Of a stretch of DNA of 64,000 nucleotides, positions 53,294-61,469 are shown in pieces. The notes under the pieces were generated by a model. That model had not been told where the DNA came from, did no database searches, and saw nothing but the letters and a program-made list of their open reading frames with translations. Numbering within the stretch: position 1 is the stretch's first letter; each line of letters begins with the position of its first letter. The DNA comes from an uncultured Bacteroidales bacterium. Its GTDB lineage: Bacteria > Bacteroidota > Bacteroidia > Bacteroidales > Bacteroidaceae. Location: NCBI GenBank assembly GCA_902763885.1, contig CACWTU010000007.1, positions 25,095-89,094 of the forward strand. The letters are read 5' to 3'. A program made the translations under genes and the position numbers.

Positions 53294-54100
53294 TTATTCT
53301 TCAATTAAGATACCTTCGCCGTCATCCCGCAGTGAACCTGGTTTTACAACGCTGATATTAGAGCCTGAACGAAGTTTTTCCCTGCCTTCGGGCGTATTGC
53401 TGTCACGCAGATCAAATGGCCCGATGGTATACATGACTCCATCACCTCCATCACCGTCAGGATCTTTTTCCAACTTAATTTCAAAAGTTGTCTTATTTTC
53501 TAGGGGAATCTTTACCCTTTTATACTCACGTCGGTTGGCAATCACCTTCAACACGTGCCCTGTTCCGAAAAGCGGATAAGAAAAACGTCCGTCTCTGTCT
53601 GTACGGGTATAATAGTAGGCAGCCGTATCATTCTCAACAGTCTCAATGATTAATGCATTACCTATTGGTTCGCCAGTTGAAGCATCTGATACTATGCCGC
53701 TGATGATAGTACCAGGTTTAAGCTCTAGAGGCTTGATTCGACCATGACCCGTAATATCAATTGGTGACAACCCTGGGTGTTCTTTCATCTTGATTTCTAT
53801 ATAGGTCCTGTCAATAGGGACAACAACAGGAACATATCCCACGTATGAAGCTTTGAGGCTATCATTGGGATTGACCAGAACGAACGAGAATTTACCGTCC
53901 ATCGTTGTGCTGCAGTATGTAACAACATGGTTCGTGGAATCCCGCTCCGTGACGTAAACCTGCATCATGGGGCCTTCTTGATCACAAACGATACCGGAGA
54001 TTGTATCACCAGCCTTAGGCTTGTCCTGAGCAAACACGGTGGTTGCGGCTGCCTGAATAAACAGCAAGACCGTGAGGGAAATGAGTTTTGACGTTTTCAT
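53294..54100 (-). CDS. Secreted protein with two CarboxypepD_reg-like domains
   Basis: 268 residues with a signal peptide (LISLTVLLFIQAAATTVFAQ). Two beta-sandwich domains of the CarboxypepD_reg/DUF4480 type follow: GDTISGIVCDQEGPMMQVYV with FVNPND-like and YVGYVP pieces, and GTIISGIVSDASTGEPIGNA with RTDRDGRFSYP. These domains usually sit at the N-terminus of TonB receptors; here they stand alone, followed by an acidic C-terminal tail (KDPDGDGGDGVMYTIGPFDL). Periplasmic or outer-membrane associated; function unknown. Minus strand, opposite to its neighbours. Confidence 0.75.
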   Translation of the reverse strand: MKTSKLISLTVLLFIQAAATTVFAQDKPKAGDTISGIVCDQEGPMMQVYVTERDSTNHVVTYCSTTMDGKFSFVLVNPNDSLKASYVGYVPVVVPIDRTYIEIKMKEHPGLSPIDITGHGRIKPLELKPGTIISGIVSDASTGEPIGNALIIETVENDTAAYYYTRTDRDGRFSYPLFGTGHVLKVIANRREYKRVKIPLENKTTFEIKLEKDPDGDGGDGVMYTIGPFDLRDSNTPEGREKLRSGSNISVVKPGSLRDDGEGILIEE

Positions 54101-54288
54101 ATACTTTTATTTTTGTGACAAATGTAAGTATAGATAGATTGTCAAAACAACAATTAGGCATTGCAATATCGTTGCAAATTTCCTATGAATTCCGAAAAGT
54201 TGTCATTGTAGTCAGTTTTTCGGAGTAAAATAACAAATAAAGACTATTTCTAATTGTGCGTGATTATGATATAGAAGAATTTGGTACT

Positions 54289-54342
54289 AAAGTTGGTTAT
54301 GTTTTAGAAGAAAATGCTATAAAAGTTGGTTATGTTTTAGAA
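54289..54342. repeat. 21-bp direct repeat, 33-bp period
   Basis: The block starting AAAGTTGGTTATGTTTTAGA occurs at 54289-54309 and 54322-54342. The period is 11 codons and one frame stays open (KVGYVLE twice), so this may be the tail of a degraded repeat gene. Otherwise 54101-54420 shows no gene. Confidence 0.55.
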
Positions 54343-54420
54343 AGAATCTATCCTTGAAGCATTCAAAACGTCAATATTCATGTTTGAAAGAGAATCCAGC
54401 GGTAAAGTACCACATTAATG

Positions 54421-54459
54421 TTCCGCCAAAGTTTGAAAAAAAAGCAAAGTTTGGCGGAA
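54421..54459. promoter_or_regulatory. Inverted repeat upstream of the ATPase gene
   Basis: TTCCGCCAAA-g-TTTG and CAAA-g-TTTGGCGGAA, 14 of 15 pairs, around nine A-rich bases. The same TTTGGCGGAAC half-site recurs just after the gene (55954-55964). The right arm overlaps the likely -33 region. Confidence 0.6.
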
Positions 54460-54476
54460 CATTCAAAGAAACAATT

Positions 54477-54484
54477 TATCTTTG
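54477..54484 (+). promoter_or_regulatory. -7 box of the ATPase gene
   Basis: TATCTTTG matches TAnnTTTG, with TTTG 23 bases upstream inside the inverted repeat, and the ATG 17 bases downstream. Confidence 0.5.
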
Positions 54485-54500
54485 CAAAAAAGGAAAAAGT

Positions 54501-55928
54501 ATGGATAGAATCATTGGAAGGGATGCCGAACTGGCAAAACTGGCTAGATACGACCAAAGCGGAAAAGCAGAATTCATTGCTCTTTATGGCCGTCGTCGTG
54601 TAGGCAAGACATCACTTATACGCTACTATTTTAAGGATAAGTTTGACTTCTTTGCCAGCGGTGTACTGGAAGGAGACAAAGAAGACCAAAAGAACGCCTT
54701 CCTTTCTGCCCTAATCAAATATGGTTATGACGGGCCACAGCCAAAGAACTGGAACGAGGCTTTCAATGCGCTGGGTAGCATCATAAAAAAATGCAAGCGC
54801 AAAAAACGTTGCGTTGTGTTCATTGATGAAATATCATGTTTTGACTATGAGTACTCCAACTTTGTAAAGGAGTTAGGTATATTCTGGAATGACATAGCCG
54901 TATGGTATGACAATATTTTCCTTGTGATATGCGGTTCGGCAACATCATGGATGATACGCAATGTGATTGACAACCGCGGAGGCCTGCACCGCCGGGCGAC
55001 CCATGAGATGCACCTGCGCCCATTCAGTCTGTACCAGTCAGAGATGTATTTCAAGGCAAGGCACTTTAAGTGGGACCGCATGACTATTCTGCAGTTGTAT
55101 GCTGCAATGGGAGGCGTTCCCTACTACTTCTCACTACTTGACCCCACGAGGAGCGCGGCCGAGAATATTGACATGCTTTTCTTCTCGACCGATGCCGAAT
55201 TCAAGAACGAGTTCAGACGTTTGTATAAATCACTGTTCCGGAATCCTGAAAAATATATGGATATAATCAAACTGCTTGCAGTAAGCCGCGAGGGGATGAC
55301 GCGGAAAGAGATCGCAAGCGCTCTGAAAATGAGTTCGGGAGAAGACCTTACCAATATGCTGAAGGATCTTGTATATTGTGACCTTATTAGTTATAACAGT
55401 GTTTGTGGTAAAAAGAATTCCGGTATATACCGCCTGGTGGATTTCTTTACAATATTCTATCTGACATTCTGCAACACAACCGTAACTGACCGTGCCTATT
55501 GGCGTCACACATTGAACACTCCAACACAGAACACTTGGTACGGACTGGCATTTGAGAGAATCTGCATGTTTCATATATGGGAAATCATTCAGTCACTTAG
55601 GCTGGACACTATGCTTACCAAATACTATTCATGGCGCAACAAGCCCGGTAAGCCAGCAGGTCAGATTGACATGATTATAGAAAGAGCTGACGGAATAACT
55701 GACATCTGTGAGATGAAGTATTCACGGTACGAATACACACAGGATGCCGATGAGAGTAAAAAGCTGGAACGCAGGATACAGGCCTTTCAAAGCGAATACA
55801 AGGATCACGAATCAATCCGAACTGTATTGGTTACGACCAAGGGGTTGACACAAGGAGAGCATAGTGACGATTTTGCCAAAGTACTGACTCTTAAAGATTT
55901 ATTTGTAGAGAACACAGAGGAGTATTAA
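54501..55928 (+). CDS. Archaeal-type AAA ATPase (PF01637/DUF234-like)
   Basis: 475 residues from the ATG at 54501, which begins the domain with MDRIIGRDAELAKL. Walker A is GRRRVGKTSL, Walker B CVVFIDEISC, sensor-type ICGSATSWM. A C-terminal winged helix (EGMTRKEIASALKMSSGEDL) and a nuclease-fold-like domain (GQIDMIIERADGITDICEMK, with D...E-x-K spacing) follow, as in the DUF234 architecture. Such proteins are widespread in Bacteroidetes and of uncertain role, possibly in mobile-element maintenance or defence. It is a single gene bracketed by TTTGGCGGAA sites and followed by a terminator. Confidence 0.85.
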   Translation: MDRIIGRDAELAKLARYDQSGKAEFIALYGRRRVGKTSLIRYYFKDKFDFFASGVLEGDKEDQKNAFLSALIKYGYDGPQPKNWNEAFNALGSIIKKCKRKKRCVVFIDEISCFDYEYSNFVKELGIFWNDIAVWYDNIFLVICGSATSWMIRNVIDNRGGLHRRATHEMHLRPFSLYQSEMYFKARHFKWDRMTILQLYAAMGGVPYYFSLLDPTRSAAENIDMLFFSTDAEFKNEFRRLYKSLFRNPEKYMDIIKLLAVSREGMTRKEIASALKMSSGEDLTNMLKDLVYCDLISYNSVCGKKNSGIYRLVDFFTIFYLTFCNTTVTDRAYWRHTLNTPTQNTWYGLAFERICMFHIWEIIQSLRLDTMLTKYYSWRNKPGKPAGQIDMIIERADGITDICEMKYSRYEYTQDADESKKLERRIQAFQSEYKDHESIRTVLVTTKGLTQGEHSDDFAKVLTLKDLFVENTEEY

Positions 55929-56074
55929 GCCAAACTTGCTAATTTTTGCCAACTTTGGCGGAACTTACTATATTGATCAATTCAGTATCTTAAACAGAAG
56001 GTATTAGTCCGATAGTTTGTGGGTTACGCTGAAAAAAATAAGCAAGGATTTAGTAGCGTTAAAAAACTAAAAGT

Positions 56075-56104
56075 GCCCTACGGGCATCCGTAGGGCCGTT
56101 TTTT
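56075..56104 (+). terminator. Terminator after the ATPase gene, with GTGGAGCA tail
   Basis: Perfect 9-bp stem GCCCTACGG/CCGTAGGGC, 4-base loop, T6, then GTGGAGCATACG. The same tail follows the hairpins at 47126, 52995 and 53072 on their own transcribed strands. Confidence 0.8.
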
Positions 56105-56168
56105 GTGGAGCATACGAAACCGCGATTACGAACTAGCGTTTATATGAAAGGTAATTATTATGTTCTTT

Positions 56169-56903
56169 TCAAATAGCTATATCAAGCGATTTAGATGCGG
56201 CCCAATCCAGGACCAGTTTCTGGAATTCTTTGGTAAGCGACTGGACTTGGGGAAGTATCTCCTGAATAATGGTGTTATCATTCTTCTGTACAGCCTCTTT
56301 CATGGCTTTTGTTATATCGATAAGTTGTTTAAGTTTGCCGTCCTGGGGGCTCCAACATTCGGCAGCATAACCGTTATGGAAGAAAACAGTAGTCTCACCG
56401 TCCAATCCAATAACTGAAGCCATTGGTGATGATGTATTTACAGCCAAACTAATCATCTGTTTTATGGCTGATGCCTGATTATCGGTAATAAACAGCTCTG
56501 TTTCACTGACCTTCATCTTTAAATCAACATCTTCCCATCTGACATTGTTGCGCTCAAAGCGGATACTGTTCTCATCTTCTATCCTATCATACACTATATC
56601 GCGAGCCGCATACCAAATGTTTTTTTCGGCCCGCCGCATTACCAACTTGTAACCCGAAGCGGTTCTTACACAATAAACGCTTTTCTCCGCAGAGAAACTA
56701 GGCCTGGAGATGACACCCCAGATCCGGCCATAAACAAGTTCATCAAACTCTTTCTCAGTTTCCTGAGGCAGAAGCATACGCTCAACCAAACATGAATAGC
56801 CATCCTTGAAATACTTGCAGGTTTGAAGAATATCTGGACGATCCTGAGCATTTGCCACTATGGCAATGAGTGTCATTACGAACAACAATAATTTCTTTCT
56901 CAT
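56169..56903 (-). CDS. Secreted protein of unknown function
   Basis: 244 residues from the ATG at 56903, chosen for its clean signal peptide (MRKKLLLFVMTLIAIVANAQ); an upstream extension adds 23 residues without sense. The mature part is mixed alpha/beta, with paired cysteines (TCKYFKDGYSC) and a helical C-terminus (IDITKAMKEAVQKNDNTII). I do not recognise a family. It lies downstream of the sigma/anti-sigma/plug operon on the same strand and may be its last gene. Confidence 0.65.
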   Translation of the reverse strand: MRKKLLLFVMTLIAIVANAQDRPDILQTCKYFKDGYSCLVERMLLPQETEKEFDELVYGRIWGVISRPSFSAEKSVYCVRTASGYKLVMRRAEKNIWYAARDIVYDRIEDENSIRFERNNVRWEDVDLKMKVSETELFITDNQASAIKQMISLAVNTSSPMASVIGLDGETTVFFHNGYAAECWSPQDGKLKQLIDITKAMKEAVQKNDNTIIQEILPQVQSLTKEFQKLVLDWAASKSLDIAI

Positions 56904-56979
56904 ATCGAAACCTTTTATTATAAAATATTGGATAACACTGTTTGTTAAGTCATTAAGTAATTGCATTAACAATTATTTA

Positions 56980-57170
56980 TTACGGTTTGGATGGTTTGCA
57001 AAACAGGGCAATAAAGACGAGTATTGTTACTGCCGATATTGCTGTCAGTATTGATGGTACGAAGTTACCTATTTGGTTTCCTGCTTGAACTGGTCTACCT
57101 CTACCTGCCAGTATTCGTCATTTATACCATTGTATTGATGGCCATTCAAAGCACGGAAAAGATTTGCCAT
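56980..57170 (-). CDS. Possible small membrane protein, frameshifted
   Basis: The ATG at 57170 directly follows the stop of the lipoprotein gene (TAA-ATG). It encodes 33 residues (MANLFRALNGHQYNGINDEY, then WQVEVDQFKQETK) ending in TAG at 57069. One frame back, an overlapping open frame continues from before that stop to 56980 and encodes a clear membrane helix (NFVPSILTAISAVTILVFIA) with a CKPSKP tail. Together they would make a normal 63-residue membrane protein; a single-base change or a -1 frameshift is needed. No canonical slippery heptamer is seen. Confidence 0.4.
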
Positions 57171-57707
57171 TTACTTGAGAGGCTGGAAGAAATTGCTAGT
57201 GGCCAGGCGGTTGTGTTCTTCGGCGTCATAACTGATCACTTCGAATGTTCCGTTTCTGCCTTTTGAACCCCATATTGCGATGGCTGCCCGGTCTGTCACC
57301 ACTCTCGATGCCTTTACAGCTTTCTTTTTGACACCTAACAGCACTGCAACCTTCTTCTTGGAGTATATGTCTTTCTCCCAATCAAAAGCGGCGTATTTTT
57401 CTTTATCCACCTCTACCGGGTTTCCGTCATAAATAATCAACGGAGCAAATTCTTCTCTTGACACAGGTGGCTGAACTCCGTACATGAGACGCATATGGGT
57501 ACGAAGGTATTCTGTGTCCATACGTATAGAATCAAAAACCGCTGCGATACTGTCTGCCAACTCCGAACCATCATCGTTTGCATGGGCTCTTGATGCTGAT
57601 TTGCTTGAAGAGCACGATGTAAACAACGGCAGCAGCAGGAGCGACACGCTGCAGAGTGTGCGGTACCAACCGCGTGAAAGCCAGATTCTGATCCTTCTTA
57701 TTATCAT
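57171..57707 (-). CDS. Small lipoprotein with plug-like C-terminal domain
   Basis: 178 residues. Lipoprotein signal ends LLPLFTSC (Cys32). Residues about 86-165 form the same domain found at the C-termini of the M56 peptidase and the upstream anti-sigma factor: PLIIYDGNPVEVDKEKYAAF, VAVLLGVKKKAVKASRVV, IWGSKGRNGTFEVIS. The WGxKGxNG core resembles the last strand-turn of TonB-receptor plugs, but no barrel follows. It is the third gene of a sigma/anti-sigma unit, 84 bases after the anti-sigma stop. Possibly a periplasmic or outer-membrane partner of that anti-sigma factor; inference. Confidence 0.7.
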   Translation of the reverse strand: MIIRRIRIWLSRGWYRTLCSVSLLLLPLFTSCSSSKSASRAHANDDGSELADSIAAVFDSIRMDTEYLRTHMRLMYGVQPPVSREEFAPLIIYDGNPVEVDKEKYAAFDWEKDIYSKKKVAVLLGVKKKAVKASRVVTDRAAIAIWGSKGRNGTFEVISYDAEEHNRLATSNFFQPLK

Positions 57708-57791
57708 AGCTCAAACTATTTGTTTGCTGACAAAAATAGTTCTCATATTTACAATCAAAAAGGAAAAAGCGTTGCAAAAACGTTGCAATTT

Positions 57792-58826
57792 TCATCTGTT
57801 CTTTAAGTCTGTCACCCATTGATAGTGACCACTCAGTTTGCCGGCCTTACGAGCCTTGCGATAGTACTTTCTGGTAAGTATCTCAAGGGAACCGCCAGCA
57901 CCCTTATCACCCCATTTTTTATCCGCCTCCTTATTATCCAATCTCTGTACTGCCTGTATCTTGTCACCACGTATTCCTAACAAATCAGCCAGTTTATATC
58001 TGTCAAGGATGGGCGCTCCAAAGTCAAATGTGGACAGTTTGGCTTCATCGACAGAAATAATCTCACCATCGAGGAGTATCAACGGATATATTGATATAGA
58101 ATCATCACCGTTTTGATTAAAATCTTTATAATAATCAACACCTGCGACATTATAATTGGCAGAACCGCCAAAACCACCGAAGCCTCCAAAACCTCCGAAT
58201 CCTCCAAAGTTAAGATTGGATTCTGAAAGTGATCCATTGCCTGTAGCACCCGTTGTGATTTCTAATGATCCCATTCTAACATTAGCATTTTCCGGTTCTT
58301 TTGTCTGTTCATAGGCCGTGACTCTCTCCATCATATCGGCCGTGATACTATCCAGTTCTTCTTTGGTCTTGTTATTCCGGACTAACATTGTGTCAATCTG
58401 GCGCCTGTAAGTGTCATGATTAAATGAAACGGTATCATTGGACATACGTACAGGAGTTACGGATGGCGTCATTGCTACTTTATTGTCAACAAGTACCGGC
58501 TCAGCAAGAATGCCGCCAAGTTTCACGCTGTCAACGGGATTGGATATGCTGTCTGTAGTAGCCATCTGTTCCTCTTGTGGAGAATGAGGATTGTTCTGTG
58601 CGGTCTGTCCGGCGGGAGTTCTGTTTATTGGCAGCAGGAACAGCAACAGCAGGACTGCGGCTGCGGCAGGGATTGATATGGCTGCGGTCAGGAACCCGCG
58701 GCGGCGCCTTGCGGCAACATCATGAGCGGCCTTTCTGGAAAGAAAATCATCCCAGTCAGACTGCGGCAACTCTACTTTGAGGCCCTCCAGATAGTCAATC
58801 ATTCTTTTGTCTCTCCAGTCCTTCAT
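57792..58826 (-). CDS. Anti-sigma factor with plug-like C-terminal domain
   Basis: 344 residues. A short cytosolic part (MKDWRDKRMIDYLEGLKVEL) that should bind the sigma factor, one membrane helix at about 44-67 (GFLTAAISIPAAAAVLLLLF), then a periplasmic region with a Phe-Gly run (GGFGGFGGFGG, near residue 210) and, at about 245-344, the shared plug-like domain (PLILLDGEIISVDEAKLSTF; KLADLLGIRGDKIQAVQRL; WGDKGAGGSLEILTR). Its start overlaps the sigma stop (ATGA). This differs from FecR-type anti-sigmas, which contact a receptor domain in trans; here the plug-like domain is in cis. Confidence 0.75.
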   Translation of the reverse strand: MKDWRDKRMIDYLEGLKVELPQSDWDDFLSRKAAHDVAARRRRGFLTAAISIPAAAAVLLLLFLLPINRTPAGQTAQNNPHSPQEEQMATTDSISNPVDSVKLGGILAEPVLVDNKVAMTPSVTPVRMSNDTVSFNHDTYRRQIDTMLVRNNKTKEELDSITADMMERVTAYEQTKEPENANVRMGSLEITTGATGNGSLSESNLNFGGFGGFGGFGGFGGSANYNVAGVDYYKDFNQNGDDSISIYPLILLDGEIISVDEAKLSTFDFGAPILDRYKLADLLGIRGDKIQAVQRLDNKEADKKWGDKGAGGSLEILTRKYYRKARKAGKLSGHYQWVTDLKNR

Positions 58827-59323
58827 TGTCCTGTTGCTTTAAGGTAATCTGTTATGGCTTTCCTCACGCTGGCGCGGGCTTTGGCAAGAATGGATGTTGA
58901 ACCGCTCTCGGTTATGTTCAAAGCCAGGGCTATCTCCTTGTGGCTGAATCCGTCTATGTAGTACATATTGAACACCGCACGCCTTACGGGCGAAAGTGTG
59001 GCCATTATCTGTTTCAGTACGCCATCGGGTATTTCCCGCTCAGGTCCGGCATCGGAATCCGATGCATCAAGGATTTCCTTATCACTCACCGTATCAAGAG
59101 GAACCTCCATGAACCTGCTGTTTTGCCTGAAGCGGTCAAATACCACGTTGACTGTAATCTTACGGAGCCATGGATAGAGTGAACCATCGGCTTCATTGCG
59201 GAAAGACTTGATGCAGTCCATAGCCTTTATCATGGAGTCATGCATAAGGTCACGGGACTCTTCAGTATCACCAACGTATCTAAGACAGAGCGCATAGAGC
59301 CGGGCTGCATAACGGGCATACAA
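58823..59323 (-). CDS. ECF sigma factor, N-terminus disrupted
   Basis: Sigma region 2 (YARYAARLYALCLRYVG, LMHDSMIKAMDCIKSFRNEA, YPWLRKITVNVVFDRFR) and region 4 (LSPVRRAVFNMYYIDGFSHK, EIALALNITESGSTS) are intact. The frame has no ATG: it is open only back to a TGA at 59341-59339, reading ERQQEL before YARYA, and the coordinate given uses a TTG. An ATG at 59361 opens another frame (MSKPFLSEKG) that would join with a one-base shift. About 10-20 N-terminal residues are thus unresolved: frameshift, sequence error or rare start. First gene of the sigma/anti-sigma/plug unit. Confidence 0.75.
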   Translation of the reverse strand: MYARYAARLYALCLRYVGDTEESRDLMHDSMIKAMDCIKSFRNEADGSLYPWLRKITVNVVFDRFRQNSRFMEVPLDTVSDKEILDASDSDAGPEREIPDGVLKQIMATLSPVRRAVFNMYYIDGFSHKEIALALNITESGSTSILAKARASVRKAITDYLKATGQ

Positions 59324-59453
59324 CTCCTGTTGCCTTTCTCAGAAAGAAAGGGTTTACTCATCACTCTATTCTGCCTTTCCTGTAATAGGACGACAAATTA
59401 CTCAAAATGCGTCTTTGAAACAATGAAAAAAAGTTTGATTTGGTATACAATTG

Positions 59454-61457
59454 TTATGGATAGACGGGACGAACAGGCATTCCCAAGAAACGTGGAGCTT
59501 CCCCGTAACTTATTTCTTTAGGAGGAAAGACTGAACATTTGGCGAGTGTGGAACCCCCATTAAATATATCTGCACGATATTGGAGCTCAGATGACCAATA
59601 TTCTCCTGCTATGCCCACTTCTGCCAATCCATTCGAACCATATCCACCGGCAAAAGGAATGAATATTGAGTTCTTGTTTACTTTACTGTATGCCCTTAAG
59701 CCCTTAACTCCATTCAGCTCTTCAAGCACAAAACGACAGCCTTCTCTGAGTTCTGCAAGTTCATCATTGGTGGGCATACGCCAGTTTCCGCCCCAATTAG
59801 CATGTGCGGCATCATCTACCAAATCCAAGATTGTCTTCCCGTCCCTTTCACCCTGACGTGTTCTGTATACGTATTTGGAGAACTTCTTGCCTTCGCCGTC
59901 TGGACAGTATCTATATGTGGACCACGTATATTTGCTCTTGGGACTGGTCTCACCCCAAGCAAAATAGTCTCCGAACTCTTCAGGTACTTCTGCACCGACA
60001 TTGCAGGTAGCCCACTTTACGCTGAGTCCTAAATCCACATACTCGTGATTATTCTCTTTGGTTTGTTGTATTACTTCTACTTTGCCACCATAAGTCACAA
60101 TCTGAGTGTTGTTAATGGGGCGGTCAGCAGAACCACCAACGAGATGCATTCCTGAAGAAGTTCCCAAGAATGTTCCTGTTATTTCTATAGAAGAGGAAGA
60201 CCCTTTTGCCGATATCTCCTCTTTTACAATCAAGATATTGGCACCTGTCTTGAAATACCAGTTCAGGTCATAATCACGTTTGATTATCGTAACCCAGCGA
60301 TAATCATTTTCATTAAGTCTGGAAAAATCCGCCTTTGATATTTCCTTACCATCCACAATATATTTAGTATAGTCCGGCGCTTCCTTTCCTCTGGTGGTTA
60401 TCAGAATCACTCCATTACGTCCTTTGTCGCCATATTTATCTTTTGCTTCATCGGCCTTAATAACATAAACAGAGCCCACCGTCTCGGGCATTACCGATGA
60501 GAGTCCGCGTTTTGATTCCTTTCCATCAATTATAACAAGGCATTTGCCCAAATCAAACGATGTTTCAATGTGACTCTCACTTCTAGTCTTTGTCATCGGC
60601 CCAACAAAGCTATTGCCCTGTGTTGATGCCATCCTTTCATCCTCAAAGGGATCATAAATATTTATGCTATTCCCGGCATACGTGGTTTGGGTGGTGGTCT
60701 CTATAACTATAGGCGGCAATCCTTCCTTGTAATTATCCAAATCAAGCTCAGTATGCTCTATGTTTATTGTTTTTATCTGGCTTTTGTCCATCCTGGCCAG
60801 TTCCTCCTTAGTCATCTCCTTACCATTTACCAGATATTTTGCACCTTCAAACTCCGGTTCTCCCTTTGTCTTGACAATTATAACTCCGTTCCTGCCTTTG
60901 TCACCGTATTTATTGGTAGCCGATGACCCTTTCAGGTATTCGATTGAACTGACATTCTGTGAATTTACAGAAGAGAGACCGTTTTTTGATTCCCTACCGT
61001 CTATAATTACGAGAACATCATCATAATTTATGCTGTAATCGGTGTATGCACTTACGCTTCTGTTAACCATCACCTGACCTGCAGGCTTCCGGGCAGTATC
61101 AGGCACTCCACCATATATACCCCCATTCTGATATGCAGGATAACTGGACATCTTTTCCGCGTATGACAGTTTGTCAACCGTATTGTCCTGACTCGTGTTG
61201 ATCTTTCTGTCAATCCTGCCTGTCACATTGATATTGTGCTCACGGATGACAATCTCTCCACCTTTCTTTCCTATGGTGTTTGCCTTGATAAAATAATCAC
61301 ATTCATAGTTTGTTATCTCTCCGTGAAGTTCCGCCCCGTCAATATCGTCCATGACCATTCCGTTGACTATATAGCGGTCAATGGTGTCGGTCGGCGCTTT
61401 CATACCGCCCATAGCGGTCATTGAAGCAAACAACGCTGTCAGCAATAGTGTATTCAT
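59454..61457 (-). CDS. Secreted protein with repeated plug-like modules and FISUMP-like domain
   Basis: 667 residues, signal peptide at 1-18. Two modules (about residues 140-210 and 300-395) each have a VIIDG(R/K)ES(K)xGLSS opening, a KYGDKGRNGVI(I/L) core as in TonB-receptor plugs, and a second VNGKEMTKEELARM / VDGKEISKADFSRL strand-helix piece. The C-terminal 190 residues (HEYVDLGLSVKWATCNVGAE; DYFAWGETSPKSKYTW; NWRMPTNDELAELREGC; EYWSSE) match the Fibrobacter major-paralogous (FISUMP) type domain of surface proteins. It is the third gene of the upstream sigma/anti-sigma unit (12 bases after the anti-sigma). Likely exported; possible sensor or output protein. Confidence 0.75.
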   Translation of the reverse strand: MNTLLLTALFASMTAMGGMKAPTDTIDRYIVNGMVMDDIDGAELHGEITNYECDYFIKANTIGKKGGEIVIREHNINVTGRIDRKINTSQDNTVDKLSYAEKMSSYPAYQNGGIYGGVPDTARKPAGQVMVNRSVSAYTDYSINYDDVLVIIDGRESKNGLSSVNSQNVSSIEYLKGSSATNKYGDKGRNGVIIVKTKGEPEFEGAKYLVNGKEMTKEELARMDKSQIKTINIEHTELDLDNYKEGLPPIVIETTTQTTYAGNSINIYDPFEDERMASTQGNSFVGPMTKTRSESHIETSFDLGKCLVIIDGKESKRGLSSVMPETVGSVYVIKADEAKDKYGDKGRNGVILITTRGKEAPDYTKYIVDGKEISKADFSRLNENDYRWVTIIKRDYDLNWYFKTGANILIVKEEISAKGSSSSIEITGTFLGTSSGMHLVGGSADRPINNTQIVTYGGKVEVIQQTKENNHEYVDLGLSVKWATCNVGAEVPEEFGDYFAWGETSPKSKYTWSTYRYCPDGEGKKFSKYVYRTRQGERDGKTILDLVDDAAHANWGGNWRMPTNDELAELREGCRFVLEELNGVKGLRAYSKVNKNSIFIPFAGGYGSNGLAEVGIAGEYWSSELQYRADIFNGGSTLAKCSVFPPKEISYGEAPRFLGMPVRPVYP

Positions 61458-61469
61458 ATCTATTCTGTT

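Noticed and set aside
57024-57266. Plus-strand 80-residue hydrophobic frame
   Set aside because: It overlaps the 3' end of the minus-strand lipoprotein gene and opposes a better minus-strand candidate.
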